DNA of 21,273 bases. Origin: Bacillota bacterium. GTDB taxonomy: Bacteria > Bacillota > Bacilli > Tumebacillales > Effusibacillaceae. The notes under the pieces are model-generated. The model ran no database searches. It had not been told where the DNA came from and saw only the letters and a list, made by a program, of their open reading frames with translations. Both the position numbers and the translations under genes were made by a program. The stretch spans positions 1 to 21,273 of the forward strand of contig JAGVBM010000170.1 of assembly GCA_020059765.1 (NCBI GenBank), read 5' to 3'. Position 1 is the first letter of the stretch. Every line of letters begins with the position of its first letter. Below are positions 7,057 through 14,160 of the stretch, piece by piece.

Positions 7057-7989
7057 ATGCGGAAAAAGATATGGAAACCCTTTACGATCATGGTTGTTCC
7101 CCATACAGGAGAACAAGTCCGTTCGATTGCAATCTCCAAAACATGGATCCTGTCATCGGCAGCACTCCTTCTGCTGACCGGTGCAAGCGGCGGTTATTTT
7201 ATCTACAAATATTCCGAATATCGCAACACATCTGCTGAATATAGCCAATACAAAACCGAAACCGAACAAATTCGACATGATTATGATTCCTTATCGTCGC
7301 AAACGGAAACAGTCAAAGAAAAACTTGACACGCTGCAGCAATTGGAAAAAGATTTGCGCGTGAAAAGCGGGTTACCGCCCGTGCAGGAACCAAAACCGGA
7401 GGGAAATGGTCAAGGCGGAACGCTACAAAGCAGAAGCGGTTTTAACAAACATCAGATGATTATAAACAAAGACGCCATCTCTCAGTTGGAGAAAACTGTG
7501 GATCAACGCGTTCAAAGCGTTCAGTCTACCCTCCAGGCCGTCAACCAGCAAGATATTCAGCGGAAGGCGGAAGAACAACAGAAACAGTACCAAGCGGCAC
7601 ATACGCCCAGCATTTGGCCAACGGGGTATCGCAATGTGAGTTCCGATTTCGGGTACCGGACAGATCCCTTTGGAGGCTTCTATGCTCTGCACACGGGAAT
7701 CGACATCACAGGCGCCTATGGCTCACCGATTGTCGCCACAGCGGACGGTACGGTTGAAATCGCCGGCTGGGACGGAGGTTACGGCATCAGCGTACTGATC
7801 AACCACGGCAACGGAATCTCAACTCGCTATGGCCATATGTCATCTGTAATCGCAAAAGTCAACCAGTCGATCAAGAAAGGCGAAACCATCGGTCTAATGG
7901 GAAGCACCGGACGCAGTACAGGCACTCACGTTCATTACGAAGTCCTGATCAACGGCACGGTTGTCAATCCGGAAAAATATCTCCCCTGA
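7057..7989 (+). CDS. Membrane-anchored M23 (LytM-type) peptidase
   Basis: A 310-residue envelope protein, probably a zinc endopeptidase cutting peptidoglycan cross-links. A short cytosolic basic N-terminus precedes one membrane helix (about 29-50). A coiled-coil-prone region covers 60-105 and another 138-180, rich in Gln/Glu. The C-terminal M23 domain (190-310) has all expected metal and catalytic residues: His212 and Asp216 (ALHTGIDITG), His260 (RYGHMS), and the HxH pair His291/His293 (GTHVHYEV). The start is ATG 7057, with AAGGGGG (7044-7050) 6 bases before it and a family-like MRKKIWKPFTIMVVPH start. An in-frame ATG at 6997 with AAGGAG 11 bases upstream would add 20 residues and cannot be excluded. 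It is immediately followed by bactofilin, a pairing known from shape loci such as Helicobacter csd1/ccmA. Confidence 0.9.
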   Translation: MRKKIWKPFTIMVVPHTGEQVRSIAISKTWILSSAALLLLTGASGGYFIYKYSEYRNTSAEYSQYKTETEQIRHDYDSLSSQTETVKEKLDTLQQLEKDLRVKSGLPPVQEPKPEGNGQGGTLQSRSGFNKHQMIINKDAISQLEKTVDQRVQSVQSTLQAVNQQDIQRKAEEQQKQYQAAHTPSIWPTGYRNVSSDFGYRTDPFGGFYALHTGIDITGAYGSPIVATADGTVEIAGWDGGYGISVLINHGNGISTRYGHMSSVIAKVNQSIKKGETIGLMGSTGRSTGTHVHYEVLINGTVVNPEKYLP

Positions 7990-8000
7990 GGAGGGTACAT

Positions 8001-8426
8001 ATGTTTAAAAATAAAAAAGAAGCACCCGTCACTAACGGGAAAATCGATACCTTAATCGGGGCCGGCACCACCATCGACGGTCATATTCAGGCTTCAGGCA
8101 TCCTGCGGGTGGAGGGACGGATCCGCGGTGAAATAACATCCGAAGGTGACGTGATTGTCGGGGAAAAAGGCGATATCCGCGCCAATATTAAAGCACGTCA
8201 TGTCTCAATTGCCGGAAAAGTGCAAGGAAACATCGCCGCTTCCGGCCGTATGCATTTGATGATATCCGGGCAATTGACAGGGGATGTGGAAGCCGCCACC
8301 GTCGTCATCGAGGAAGGGGCTCATTTTAAAGGCGCCTGCAAAATGTCCGATACGACAGAACAACGCGGCCAAGCGTCCGTCTCTTTCCTGCAGCCGAAAG
8401 AAGACAAGGAACCCATCTCGCTGTAA
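8001..8426 (+). CDS. Bactofilin family cytoskeletal protein
   Basis: A 141-residue bactofilin (DUF583/CcmA). Residues about 15-118 form the expected right-handed beta-helix with repeated short strands: DTLIGAGTTIDGHI, GILRVEGRIRGEI, DVIVGEKGDIRA, HVSIAGKVQGNI and so on. They are flanked by a short basic N-tail (MFKNKKEA), the likely membrane-targeting part, and a disordered C-tail (QPKEDKEPISL). Bactofilins polymerise without nucleotide and scaffold cell-wall enzymes. GGAGGG lies 5 bases before the ATG and only 11 bases separate it from the M23 stop, so the two are co-translated. By analogy with other bacteria, this bactofilin may position the M23 peptidase; that is inference. A strong terminator follows. 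Confidence 0.92.
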   Translation: MFKNKKEAPVTNGKIDTLIGAGTTIDGHIQASGILRVEGRIRGEITSEGDVIVGEKGDIRANIKARHVSIAGKVQGNIAASGRMHLMISGQLTGDVEAATVVIEEGAHFKGACKMSDTTEQRGQASVSFLQPKEDKEPISL

Positions 8427-8440
8427 CGGGATTTGGTCGG

Positions 8441-8500
8441 ATCATTCCCATAATCTCAGGTCAGGACGTGAGCGACTTGAGATTATGGGAATGATTTTTT
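8441..8500 (+). terminator. Very long Rho-independent terminator after bactofilin
   Basis: A 22-bp stem with a single G-U pair (8441-8462 with 8474-8495), an 11-base loop, and a run of six T at 8495-8500. It isolates the M23-bactofilin operon from queD. Confidence 0.92.
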
Positions 8501-8516
8501 ATGTTTTGGGGAAAGG

Positions 8517-8546
8517 TCGACATACAGACCGATTATGATTTATTAT
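8517..8546 (+). promoter_or_regulatory. Sigma-A-type promoter of queDEC
   Basis: TCGACA (8517-8522, 5/6) and TATTAT (8541-8546, 5/6) are separated by 18 bp, just after the bactofilin terminator and about 30 bases before the queD start. The leader would be too short for a preQ1 riboswitch, and no preQ1-I motif is visible. Confidence 0.55.
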
Positions 8547-8576
8547 GTACAATGGACCTGAAAGGAGGTTCTTTGA

Positions 8577-8993
8577 TTGGAACTGTCGGCAAGCAACCGT
8601 GCAAAGAAAGTTTTGGTCAGCAAAACCTTTACCTTTGATTCCGCCCATCGCTTGGATGATTATATCGGCAAATGCGCCAATCTGCACGGTCATACCTACA
8701 AATTGGAAGTACAGGTGAAAGGACGCACCGACCACCGGGGAATTGTGATCGATTTCGGCGATTTGAAGCAGATTGTCAACGAACAAATTATCAGCAAATA
8801 CGATCACAAATTTCTGAATGACCTGCTGCCTTTCCATACGACCGCAGAAAATATGGTCGTCTTTTTCTTTCAGATCATCGACAATTACCTGAAAAAGTTG
8901 ATTAACGCGCAGAACATCGAGCTGCAACGGGTACGGCTTTGGGAGACCCCGACCAGTTACGCGGAAATAACACGGGAGGACTTTGATCAGTGA
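8577..8993 (+). CDS. queD: 6-carboxy-5,6,7,8-tetrahydropterin synthase QueD
   Basis: Second step of 7-deazaguanine synthesis: converts dihydroneopterin triphosphate to 6-carboxytetrahydropterin. The 138 residues show the zinc histidines His24 (FDSAHRL) and His37/His39 (NLHGHTY), catalytic Cys33 (GKCANLHGH), YDHKFLND, the substrate-recognition segment TTAENMVVFFF, and a C-terminal LWETPTSYAEI with the pterin-anchoring Glu. The start is TTG 8577, the only good choice: AAAGGAGG (8561-8568) lies 8 bases upstream and the frame gives a normal-length enzyme. The stop overlaps the queE GTG by 4 bases (GTGA), showing translational coupling. Confidence 0.94.
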   Translation: MELSASNRAKKVLVSKTFTFDSAHRLDDYIGKCANLHGHTYKLEVQVKGRTDHRGIVIDFGDLKQIVNEQIISKYDHKFLNDLLPFHTTAENMVVFFFQIIDNYLKKLINAQNIELQRVRLWETPTSYAEITREDFDQ

Positions 8994-9640
8994 AAGTAAA
9001 TGAGATCTTTTTCTCGATCCAGGGAGAATCCAGTTCTATCGGGCTGCCGACTGTGTTTGTCAGGTTTACCGGCTGCAACCTGCGCTGTACCTATTGCGAC
9101 ACCAAGTACTCGTACTATGAAGGGGAGCCGGATACTCCGCAAGGCATCATGGACAAAATCCGTTCCCACAGCATCAAGCGGGTCTGTTTGACCGGCGGTG
9201 AACCGTTGATCCAACCCCGTTCCGAAATGCAGCAGCTGCTGGATCTGCTGGCGGTTGAACAGTATGAGGTGTCGATTGAAACGGACGGATCGATCGATGT
9301 GTCCAAATTCCGCTTGCATGAAGGACAGCGGTTCATTCTCGACATGAAAGTCCCATCCTCCGCCATGTCCGACAAAATGGATTTTGCGAATTTGCAGCGC
9401 ATCCTTCCGTCACGTGATGAGATCAAGTTTGTCGTCGGAACTCGGGAGGATTACGAGTGGTCGAAAAATCTGATCAGACAATATGGTCTGGATGCAGGAT
9501 ATCAACTGGTGTTCTCACCGATATTTGCAGATTTGCCGCCGCGTCAACTGGTCGAATGGCTGCTGGAAGACCGGATCGATGCCCGGTTTCAAATCCAGCT
9601 TCACAAATTTATATGGGATCCCGATCTGCGAGGTGTATAA
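8990..9640 (+). CDS. queE: 7-carboxy-7-deazaguanine synthase QueE (radical SAM)
   Basis: Radical SAM enzyme converting 6-carboxytetrahydropterin to 7-carboxy-7-deazaguanine. The [4Fe-4S] cysteines form CxxxCxxC at Cys29, Cys33 and Cys36 (CNLRCTYCD). QueE features are the N-terminal EIFFSIQGESSSIGLP, LTGGEP after the first helix, and SIETDGS and LDMKVPSS in the barrel. The 216-residue length fits the compact Bacillus-type enzyme. GTG 8990 is accepted because it overlaps the queD stop and has GGGAGG upstream. It is the middle gene of queD-queE-queC; the next start is 3 bases past its stop. Confidence 0.94.
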   Translation: MKVNEIFFSIQGESSSIGLPTVFVRFTGCNLRCTYCDTKYSYYEGEPDTPQGIMDKIRSHSIKRVCLTGGEPLIQPRSEMQQLLDLLAVEQYEVSIETDGSIDVSKFRLHEGQRFILDMKVPSSAMSDKMDFANLQRILPSRDEIKFVVGTREDYEWSKNLIRQYGLDAGYQLVFSPIFADLPPRQLVEWLLEDRIDARFQIQLHKFIWDPDLRGV

Positions 9641-9643
9641 CCA

Positions 9644-10354
9644 ATGTCCAACAGCAAAAAAGCGGTTGTCATTTTATCCGGCGGGCTCGATTCGACCACC
9701 TGCATGGCACTGGCCAAAGATGAAGGGTATGACATTTGGCCGCTGACGTTTTTTTATGGGCAAAAACACTCGATTGAATTGGAGTCGGCCAAAAAAGTCG
9801 CCGCCCATTACGGATATGCGGATCGTCACTTCATTGCCGACCTGAACGGCATGATCCGCGGTTCGGCGCTAACCGACGAAGACAAGGAAGTGCCGACCGC
9901 TCGTTCCGAAGAAGAAATGCAAGCGGAAATTCCAAGCACCTACGTGCCGGCACGCAATATTATCTTCCTGTCGATCGCTCTCTCCTACGCAGAAACAATT
10001 GGGGCGGAGGCGATGTATATCGGTGTCAACGCCCTTGATTATTCCGGCTATCCGGACTGCCGTCCGCAGTTTATCGACGCCTTTCAGCAAGTAATCAACA
10101 CCGGCACGGTTGCCGGTGCTCACGGACACGGGATCCAAATCAAGGCACCGCTGCAGCATCTGAGCAAGGCGGAGATTGTGCAGCTCGCGACTCGCCTGCA
10201 GGCCCCGTTGGAACTTTCCCATTCGTGTTATTTAGGAACCATTCCGGCCTGCGGGGTATGCGATTCCTGCCAACTGCGGATCAAAGGATTCAAGGAAGCG
10301 GGCATTCCGGACCCGATTCCCTATGCCGTCGAAATTGACTGGTCGGAGATGTAA
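9644..10354 (+). CDS. queC: 7-cyano-7-deazaguanine synthase QueC
   Basis: ATP-dependent ligase that makes preQ0 from 7-carboxy-7-deazaguanine and ammonia. The 236 residues start with the PP-loop SGGLDS (12-17). The conserved STYVPARN segment is at about 98-105, and the C-terminal zinc site uses Cys195, Cys203, Cys206 and Cys209 (CYLGTIPACGVCDSC). It ends the queDEC operon; no queF lies next to it, although queF often joins this operon in Bacillus. Its last 123 bases overlap the 3' end of the convergent GDPD gene. No terminator is visible between them. Confidence 0.95.
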   Translation: MSNSKKAVVILSGGLDSTTCMALAKDEGYDIWPLTFFYGQKHSIELESAKKVAAHYGYADRHFIADLNGMIRGSALTDEDKEVPTARSEEEMQAEIPSTYVPARNIIFLSIALSYAETIGAEAMYIGVNALDYSGYPDCRPQFIDAFQQVINTGTVAGAHGHGIQIKAPLQHLSKAEIVQLATRLQAPLELSHSCYLGTIPACGVCDSCQLRIKGFKEAGIPDPIPYAVEIDWSEM

Positions 10355-11197
10355 TACCTGCCGCAAGCGGTTCGGCATATTCGTGATTAGTCCGTCCGCT
10401 CCCCACCCGATCAGCTTCTCCATATCCGATTGGTCGTCAACCGTATAAGGATGCACCGCTAAACCGAAGCTGTGGGCTTTATTGATATAAGCAGCCGTCA
10501 GATAACTGTAATTCGGAGCGACTCCAATCGCATAGGAACGAATCCTCCACAACTCGAAATCTTGTAAAAGGCTGGGGCTCATGAACCACAACAGTTGCAC
10601 AAGCGGCAGCCGGGGTTCCAGCTTGTGGATCTTGACGAGACTTGCAGAACTGAAGGACTCGATAATCACCGGCTGACCGCGCCCGTCCCCAGCGAACAGC
10701 TTGTATCGCTTGATCAGATGGATCAGCTTCTCTTCCATTCCCGGATTGGTTTCCGGCGACTTGATTTCAATGTAATACTTGGCTCTCTTGCCGAAGGTTT
10801 GAAAGATTTCTTCCAATAGGGGAACTTTCTGACCTGCATAGGAATCTTCTGCATACTGGGGATATTTTTTGTTAAACCAAGATCCGGCGTCCAACCGTTT
10901 GACTTGCAGCAGCGTCAAATCTTTGACGGCGCCCGTTCCATTCGTGGTGCGGTTCACCGTATTGTCGTGCATCGCGACCAAGTGACCGTCTTTCGTCATT
11001 TGCAGATCGATTTCCAGGTAATCAGCCCCCATGTGCAGAGCTTTTCGGTAGGCAGCCAGGGTATGTTCCGGAGCGTAGGCGGAAGCCCCGCGATGGGCAA
11101 TGTTCAATACTTCGGCCAATGCGGGAGTTATGCCTAGGAAAAAGCCGATCCATACACTTAAAACCGCGAGGAAGAATTGTCTTCGATCCGTCCGCAT
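10232..11197 (-). CDS. Secreted glycerophosphodiester phosphodiesterase
   Basis: Hydrolyses glycerophosphodiesters to glycerol-3-phosphate and an alcohol, outside the membrane. The 321 residues begin with a signal peptide (MRTDRRQFFL, then a hydrophobic core, cleavage likely after TPALA at 28). GDPD motifs are HRGASAYAPEHT (His35, Arg36, Glu44), YLEIDLQMTKDG (Glu62, Asp64), MHD (His77), YIEIKSPE, and a final GADGLITNMPNRLRQVL. The usual family end is at about residue 281. The remaining 40 residues are read antisense to the queC 3' end and are unlike the family. ATG 11197 has AAAGGAG 9 bases upstream; the frame is open to 11278 but that extension is not supported. It is downstream of murC, with a hairpin between. 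Gene product class is confident. Confidence 0.92.
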   Translation of the reverse strand: MRTDRRQFFLAVLSVWIGFFLGITPALAEVLNIAHRGASAYAPEHTLAAYRKALHMGADYLEIDLQMTKDGHLVAMHDNTVNRTTNGTGAVKDLTLLQVKRLDAGSWFNKKYPQYAEDSYAGQKVPLLEEIFQTFGKRAKYYIEIKSPETNPGMEEKLIHLIKRYKLFAGDGRGQPVIIESFSSASLVKIHKLEPRLPLVQLLWFMSPSLLQDFELWRIRSYAIGVAPNYSYLTAAYINKAHSFGLAVHPYTVDDQSDMEKLIGWGADGLITNMPNRLRQVLHLRPVNFDGIGNRVRNARFLESFDPQLAGIAYPAGRNGS

Positions 11198-11222
11198 CCA
11201 ATTCAACTCCTTTAAGAAATCG

Positions 11223-11255
11223 AACAGGTCCGGGAGTTCGTCTCCCGGACCTGTT
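11223..11255 (-). terminator. Hairpin between murC and the GDPD gene
   Basis: Perfect 14-bp stem AACAGGTCCGGGAG (11223-11236) and its complement (11242-11255), 5-base loop. On the minus strand only a short T-rich tail (TTCGATTTC) follows. It would act as a partial terminator after murC, with some read-through to the GDPD gene. Confidence 0.65.
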
Positions 11256-11282
11256 TTCGATTTGATTCCGTACAGCAATGGA

Positions 11283-12626
11283 TCAGGATGTGAGCAAGAA
11301 CTGCTCCAGTGCCTTTTCGCCTTCTTTGTAAATGTCGCCGGCCCCCATCGTCAAAAACACATGCCGTTCATTGGCCTGGCTGATTTCTTCAAACCACTGC
11401 CGCAATTCCGATTTGGGAATGTAAGTGACACGCGGATGATGCTTCTTCGTCTCTTCCACTAATTCTTGGATTTCGACGGTCTTGTCTTTCTCCCGTTCAG
11501 ACGCAAAAATATCGGTCAAAACCACCCAGTCTGCCGATTGAAACGATTGGGCAAACTCTCCCAAGAGCCTCTTGGTTCGGGAATAGGTATGCGGTTGGAA
11601 AATCGACACTACTCTCGCATAAGGGAAATTTTCCTTCACCGCATGCAGGGTCACGCGAATTTCCGTCGGATGATGGGCGTAATCGTCATAGATCAAATGC
11701 TGGTTGAGCTCCCCTTTCAATTCCAAACGCCGCTTGACACCGATATAGTTTCGCAGTGTCTCCTGCATGACGCGGAACGGAACGTCATAGTACAAACCTA
11801 CGGAAACCATGGCCAACGCATTCTGAATGTTATGTTCCCCAAGCAAGGGCGTAGTCATTTCCCCCAACAATTCTCCGTGTACGTAAACATCAAATTTGCC
11901 CGGTTCCTTTTTCACACCCACCACATCGTTGTCTTCCGACAATCCGTAGGAAATCACCCGGCACGGGGCTGCCAAATTGCGGGCCAGATTATCGCCGCAG
12001 ACAATTAAGGCACCATTCTCGGGAAGCTTGTCGACCGCTTCTTGGAAGGCCGTAAACGTATCCTCAATATCGGGGAAATAATCGGGATGATCAAAGTCGA
12101 TGTTGGTAACCACCATCACTTTGCCGTTATAATGCAAAAAATGGCGTTTGTATTCGCATGCCTCCAGCACCAGATGGCGGCCTCGGCCAAATCTCGCGTT
12201 GTTTTTCAAAGTTTCGATATAAGATCCGACAACAATCGTGGGATCAAAGTCGGCGTTCATCATCATGGCTCCCACCAGGCCTGTCGTCGTCGTTTTTCCA
12301 TGTGTTCCCGAGATCAAGACGGATTCATGGTCTTTTGTCAGTTCTCCCAGCAGCATAGGATAGGTGAGTATCGGAATATCTTGTTCGGAAGCAGTTTTCA
12401 ATTCGATGTGGGAACTTCCATATGCAGCCGAGGCGCATACAATATCCACGTTTTGGACATTCTCTTCCTGGAAAGGAAGCACTTCAATGTCCGCCTGGCT
12501 TAACAGTTTATCGGTAAAAAACGTTTCAGCCACGTCGCTCCCTGTAACCGTGTGGCCTTTTTGCTTGCAAATTTGTGCCAAAGAGCTCATTCCCGAACCT
12601 TTCACTCCAGTAAAATGAATCCGCAT
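11283..12626 (-). CDS. murC: UDP-N-acetylmuramate--L-alanine ligase MurC
   Basis: Cytosolic Mur ligase adding the first amino acid, L-Ala, to UDP-MurNAc. The 447 residues show the N-terminal UDP-binding loop FTGVKGSGMSSLA (about 5-17), ATP loop GTHGKTTTT (107-115), ligase-core VTNIDFDHPDYF, and C-terminal YDDYAHHPTEI. The segment with FFTDKLL and VLPFQEENV resembles the Bacillus/Streptococcus MurC type. Mpl is less likely, given the start and lineage. ATG 12626 has GGAGG 8 bases upstream. A GTG at 12662 in the same frame lacks an RBS. It lies alone on the minus strand, downstream of the M16 genes, away from any division cluster. Confidence 0.92.
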   Translation of the reverse strand: MRIHFTGVKGSGMSSLAQICKQKGHTVTGSDVAETFFTDKLLSQADIEVLPFQEENVQNVDIVCASAAYGSSHIELKTASEQDIPILTYPMLLGELTKDHESVLISGTHGKTTTTGLVGAMMMNADFDPTIVVGSYIETLKNNARFGRGRHLVLEACEYKRHFLHYNGKVMVVTNIDFDHPDYFPDIEDTFTAFQEAVDKLPENGALIVCGDNLARNLAAPCRVISYGLSEDNDVVGVKKEPGKFDVYVHGELLGEMTTPLLGEHNIQNALAMVSVGLYYDVPFRVMQETLRNYIGVKRRLELKGELNQHLIYDDYAHHPTEIRVTLHAVKENFPYARVVSIFQPHTYSRTKRLLGEFAQSFQSADWVVLTDIFASEREKDKTVEIQELVEETKKHHPRVTYIPKSELRQWFEEISQANERHVFLTMGAGDIYKEGEKALEQFLLTS

Positions 12627-12663
12627 TCCGTTGTCCTCCACCAATCCTAGATAGTAATCCACT

Positions 12664-12692
12664 TTTATAGTGTGCCCTGCAAAAAAACAATT
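12664..12692 (-). promoter_or_regulatory. Candidate murC promoter
   Basis: On the minus strand TATAAA (12664-12669) lies 38 bases before the murC ATG. The possible -35 (ATTGTT, 16 bp away) is poor and the spacer contains a seven-T tract. Only the -10 is convincing. Confidence 0.35.
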
Positions 12693-12785
12693 TACAAGAG
12701 GGTTTTTTCCGAATTCAGAAGAAAAAACCTGGAAATTTATTTAAACTTGCTGCGGTAATCTTTTTCCTGTCACCGTTATAGAGTT

Positions 12786-12811
12786 CGGGCGAACACATGG
12801 GTATTCGCCCG
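12786..12811. repeat. Hairpin in the ymfH-murC intergenic region
   Basis: 8-bp inverted repeat CGGGCGAA (12786-12793) and TTCGCCCG (12804-12811), loop 10. It lies between the ymfH stop and murC. On the minus strand no T-run follows; on the plus strand a CTTTTC follows. It may be a weak end signal for the M16 transcript. The rest of 12627-12876 shows no gene. Confidence 0.4.
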
Positions 12812-12876
12812 TCGCTTTTCATTATCTTATCCATCGCATCGGCCGGTTGATCCTTATTAAGTTCGGCTGCAGCCTT

Positions 12877-14160
12877 TCAATTCGGCAACACGAGGGATAC
12901 CGTTTGTGCCTTCGGCTGAAAATGCTCCGCCAATCTTTGATTAACCTGTTCATGTGTCAATTCTTCCAACACCGGCAAGGTATCAAACAAATCGGCATCT
13001 TTAAATCGGTACGAGGTAAAGTTCCGGGCAATGTACCTGGGGGAATCCAGTCCCTCCAGAAACTTGCCGATCAATTTTTTGCGGCTCATTTCGAACGCCT
13101 CTTTGGGTATCCCTTGTTGGCTGACTTTCGCCAACTCATCGTCAATCAGATTCATCAATCGGTCGGGATCCTTTGTGTTGCCGCCAATGATTGAATAGCC
13201 GTAATCTTTATTGACCTCATATTCCCAAGTAAACCCTTTGTCGATCAAACCTTCATTAAACAGGCGATTGAACAATTCGGCGCTTTTTGAGAATAACGCA
13301 TCGAATCCGACCGCTGTCGCCATTTCCCGAACGATCAAACTGCGTCCGGTAACTCCTGTATTCACTTCCTTATATCCGAAGAGACATCTTGGAATCGAAA
13401 CGGAAAGCCTTGTCTCCATCCGGGATTGGAATGCCTCGGCAGGTTCTTGCGGATAGAATCGTTGAATATCCCCTTGCGGTTTAAATTGTTTGCCCGCCTG
13501 ATTGTCCCGAATCAGTTGAATCGCCTGGCTCGGCTCGAAGGGACCGACCAAGAACACCAGCATGTTGCTCGGATGATAAAATGTCCGGTAGCAATCCAGC
13601 AATGTGTCTTTGCTGATCTTCCCAATGCTTTCGACGGTTCCTGCAATGTCGATGCGAATCGGATGTTCTTTAAACAAACCCTGCAAAACGCCAAAATAGG
13701 AACGCCAATCCGGATTGTCTTCATACATGCGGATCTCCTGACCGATGATTCCTTTTTCCTTTTCCACGTTCTCATCGGTCAAGTAGGGCCGCTGCACAAA
13801 GTCGACCAGGATCTGCAGATTCTCCTGCAAATGATCGGTAGCGGAGAACAAGTAGGTCGTCATGTCGAACGATGTGAACGCATTGGCGGCCGCCCCGTAT
13901 TTGGCAAATTCCTGAAAAATGTCGCCTGTTTCCTCTTCAAACATTTTGTGCTCCAGAAAGTGGGCGATCCCATCGGGAACTGCTACCCTTTTGTCTTGTC
14001 CGGGAACGGTGAATTCCCGGTCGATTGAACCGTATCTGGTGGTAAAAGTGGCGTATGCTTGGTTGTACTCCGGTTTTGGCATGATATAAATGTGCAGTCC
14101 ATTGTCCAACTGTTCATGAATCAGTGTTTCCCCCAACTGTTCATAGCGAATTTCACGCAT
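12877..14160 (-). CDS. ymfH: M16-family zinc peptidase, YmfH type (active-site motif intact)
   Basis: A 427-residue pitrilysin/processing-peptidase family protein. The inverted zinc motif HxxEH is intact (His67-Phe-Leu-Glu70-His71 in GIAHFLEHKMFEE), and the distal Glu falls in KEKGIIGQEIRMYED. GAAANAFTSFDMTTYLFS is the typical following strand. It lacks a signal peptide, so it is presumably cytosolic. ATG 14160 lies inside the end of ymfF (8-base overlap ATGCGTGA), so the two are translationally coupled. M16 proteins commonly work as an active/inactive pair, and this is the active half. Substrate unknown. In B. subtilis the neighbours ymfF/ymfH have the same order. Confidence 0.9.
   Translation of the reverse strand: MREIRYEQLGETLIHEQLDNGLHIYIMPKPEYNQAYATFTTRYGSIDREFTVPGQDKRVAVPDGIAHFLEHKMFEEETGDIFQEFAKYGAAANAFTSFDMTTYLFSATDHLQENLQILVDFVQRPYLTDENVEKEKGIIGQEIRMYEDNPDWRSYFGVLQGLFKEHPIRIDIAGTVESIGKISKDTLLDCYRTFYHPSNMLVFLVGPFEPSQAIQLIRDNQAGKQFKPQGDIQRFYPQEPAEAFQSRMETRLSVSIPRCLFGYKEVNTGVTGRSLIVREMATAVGFDALFSKSAELFNRLFNEGLIDKGFTWEYEVNKDYGYSIIGGNTKDPDRLMNLIDDELAKVSQQGIPKEAFEMSRKKLIGKFLEGLDSPRYIARNFTSYRFKDADLFDTLPVLEELTHEQVNQRLAEHFQPKAQTVSLVLPN

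Noticed and set aside
8284..8538. 84-aa ORF overlapping the bactofilin 3' end and terminator
   Set aside because: Runs through the long terminator hairpin in a shifted frame with no RBS; a shadow of bactofilin.
8501..8576. preQ1 riboswitch upstream of queD
   Set aside because: No preQ1-I core (ACACC loop or A-rich tail) is visible, and only about 24 bases of leader follow the promoter.
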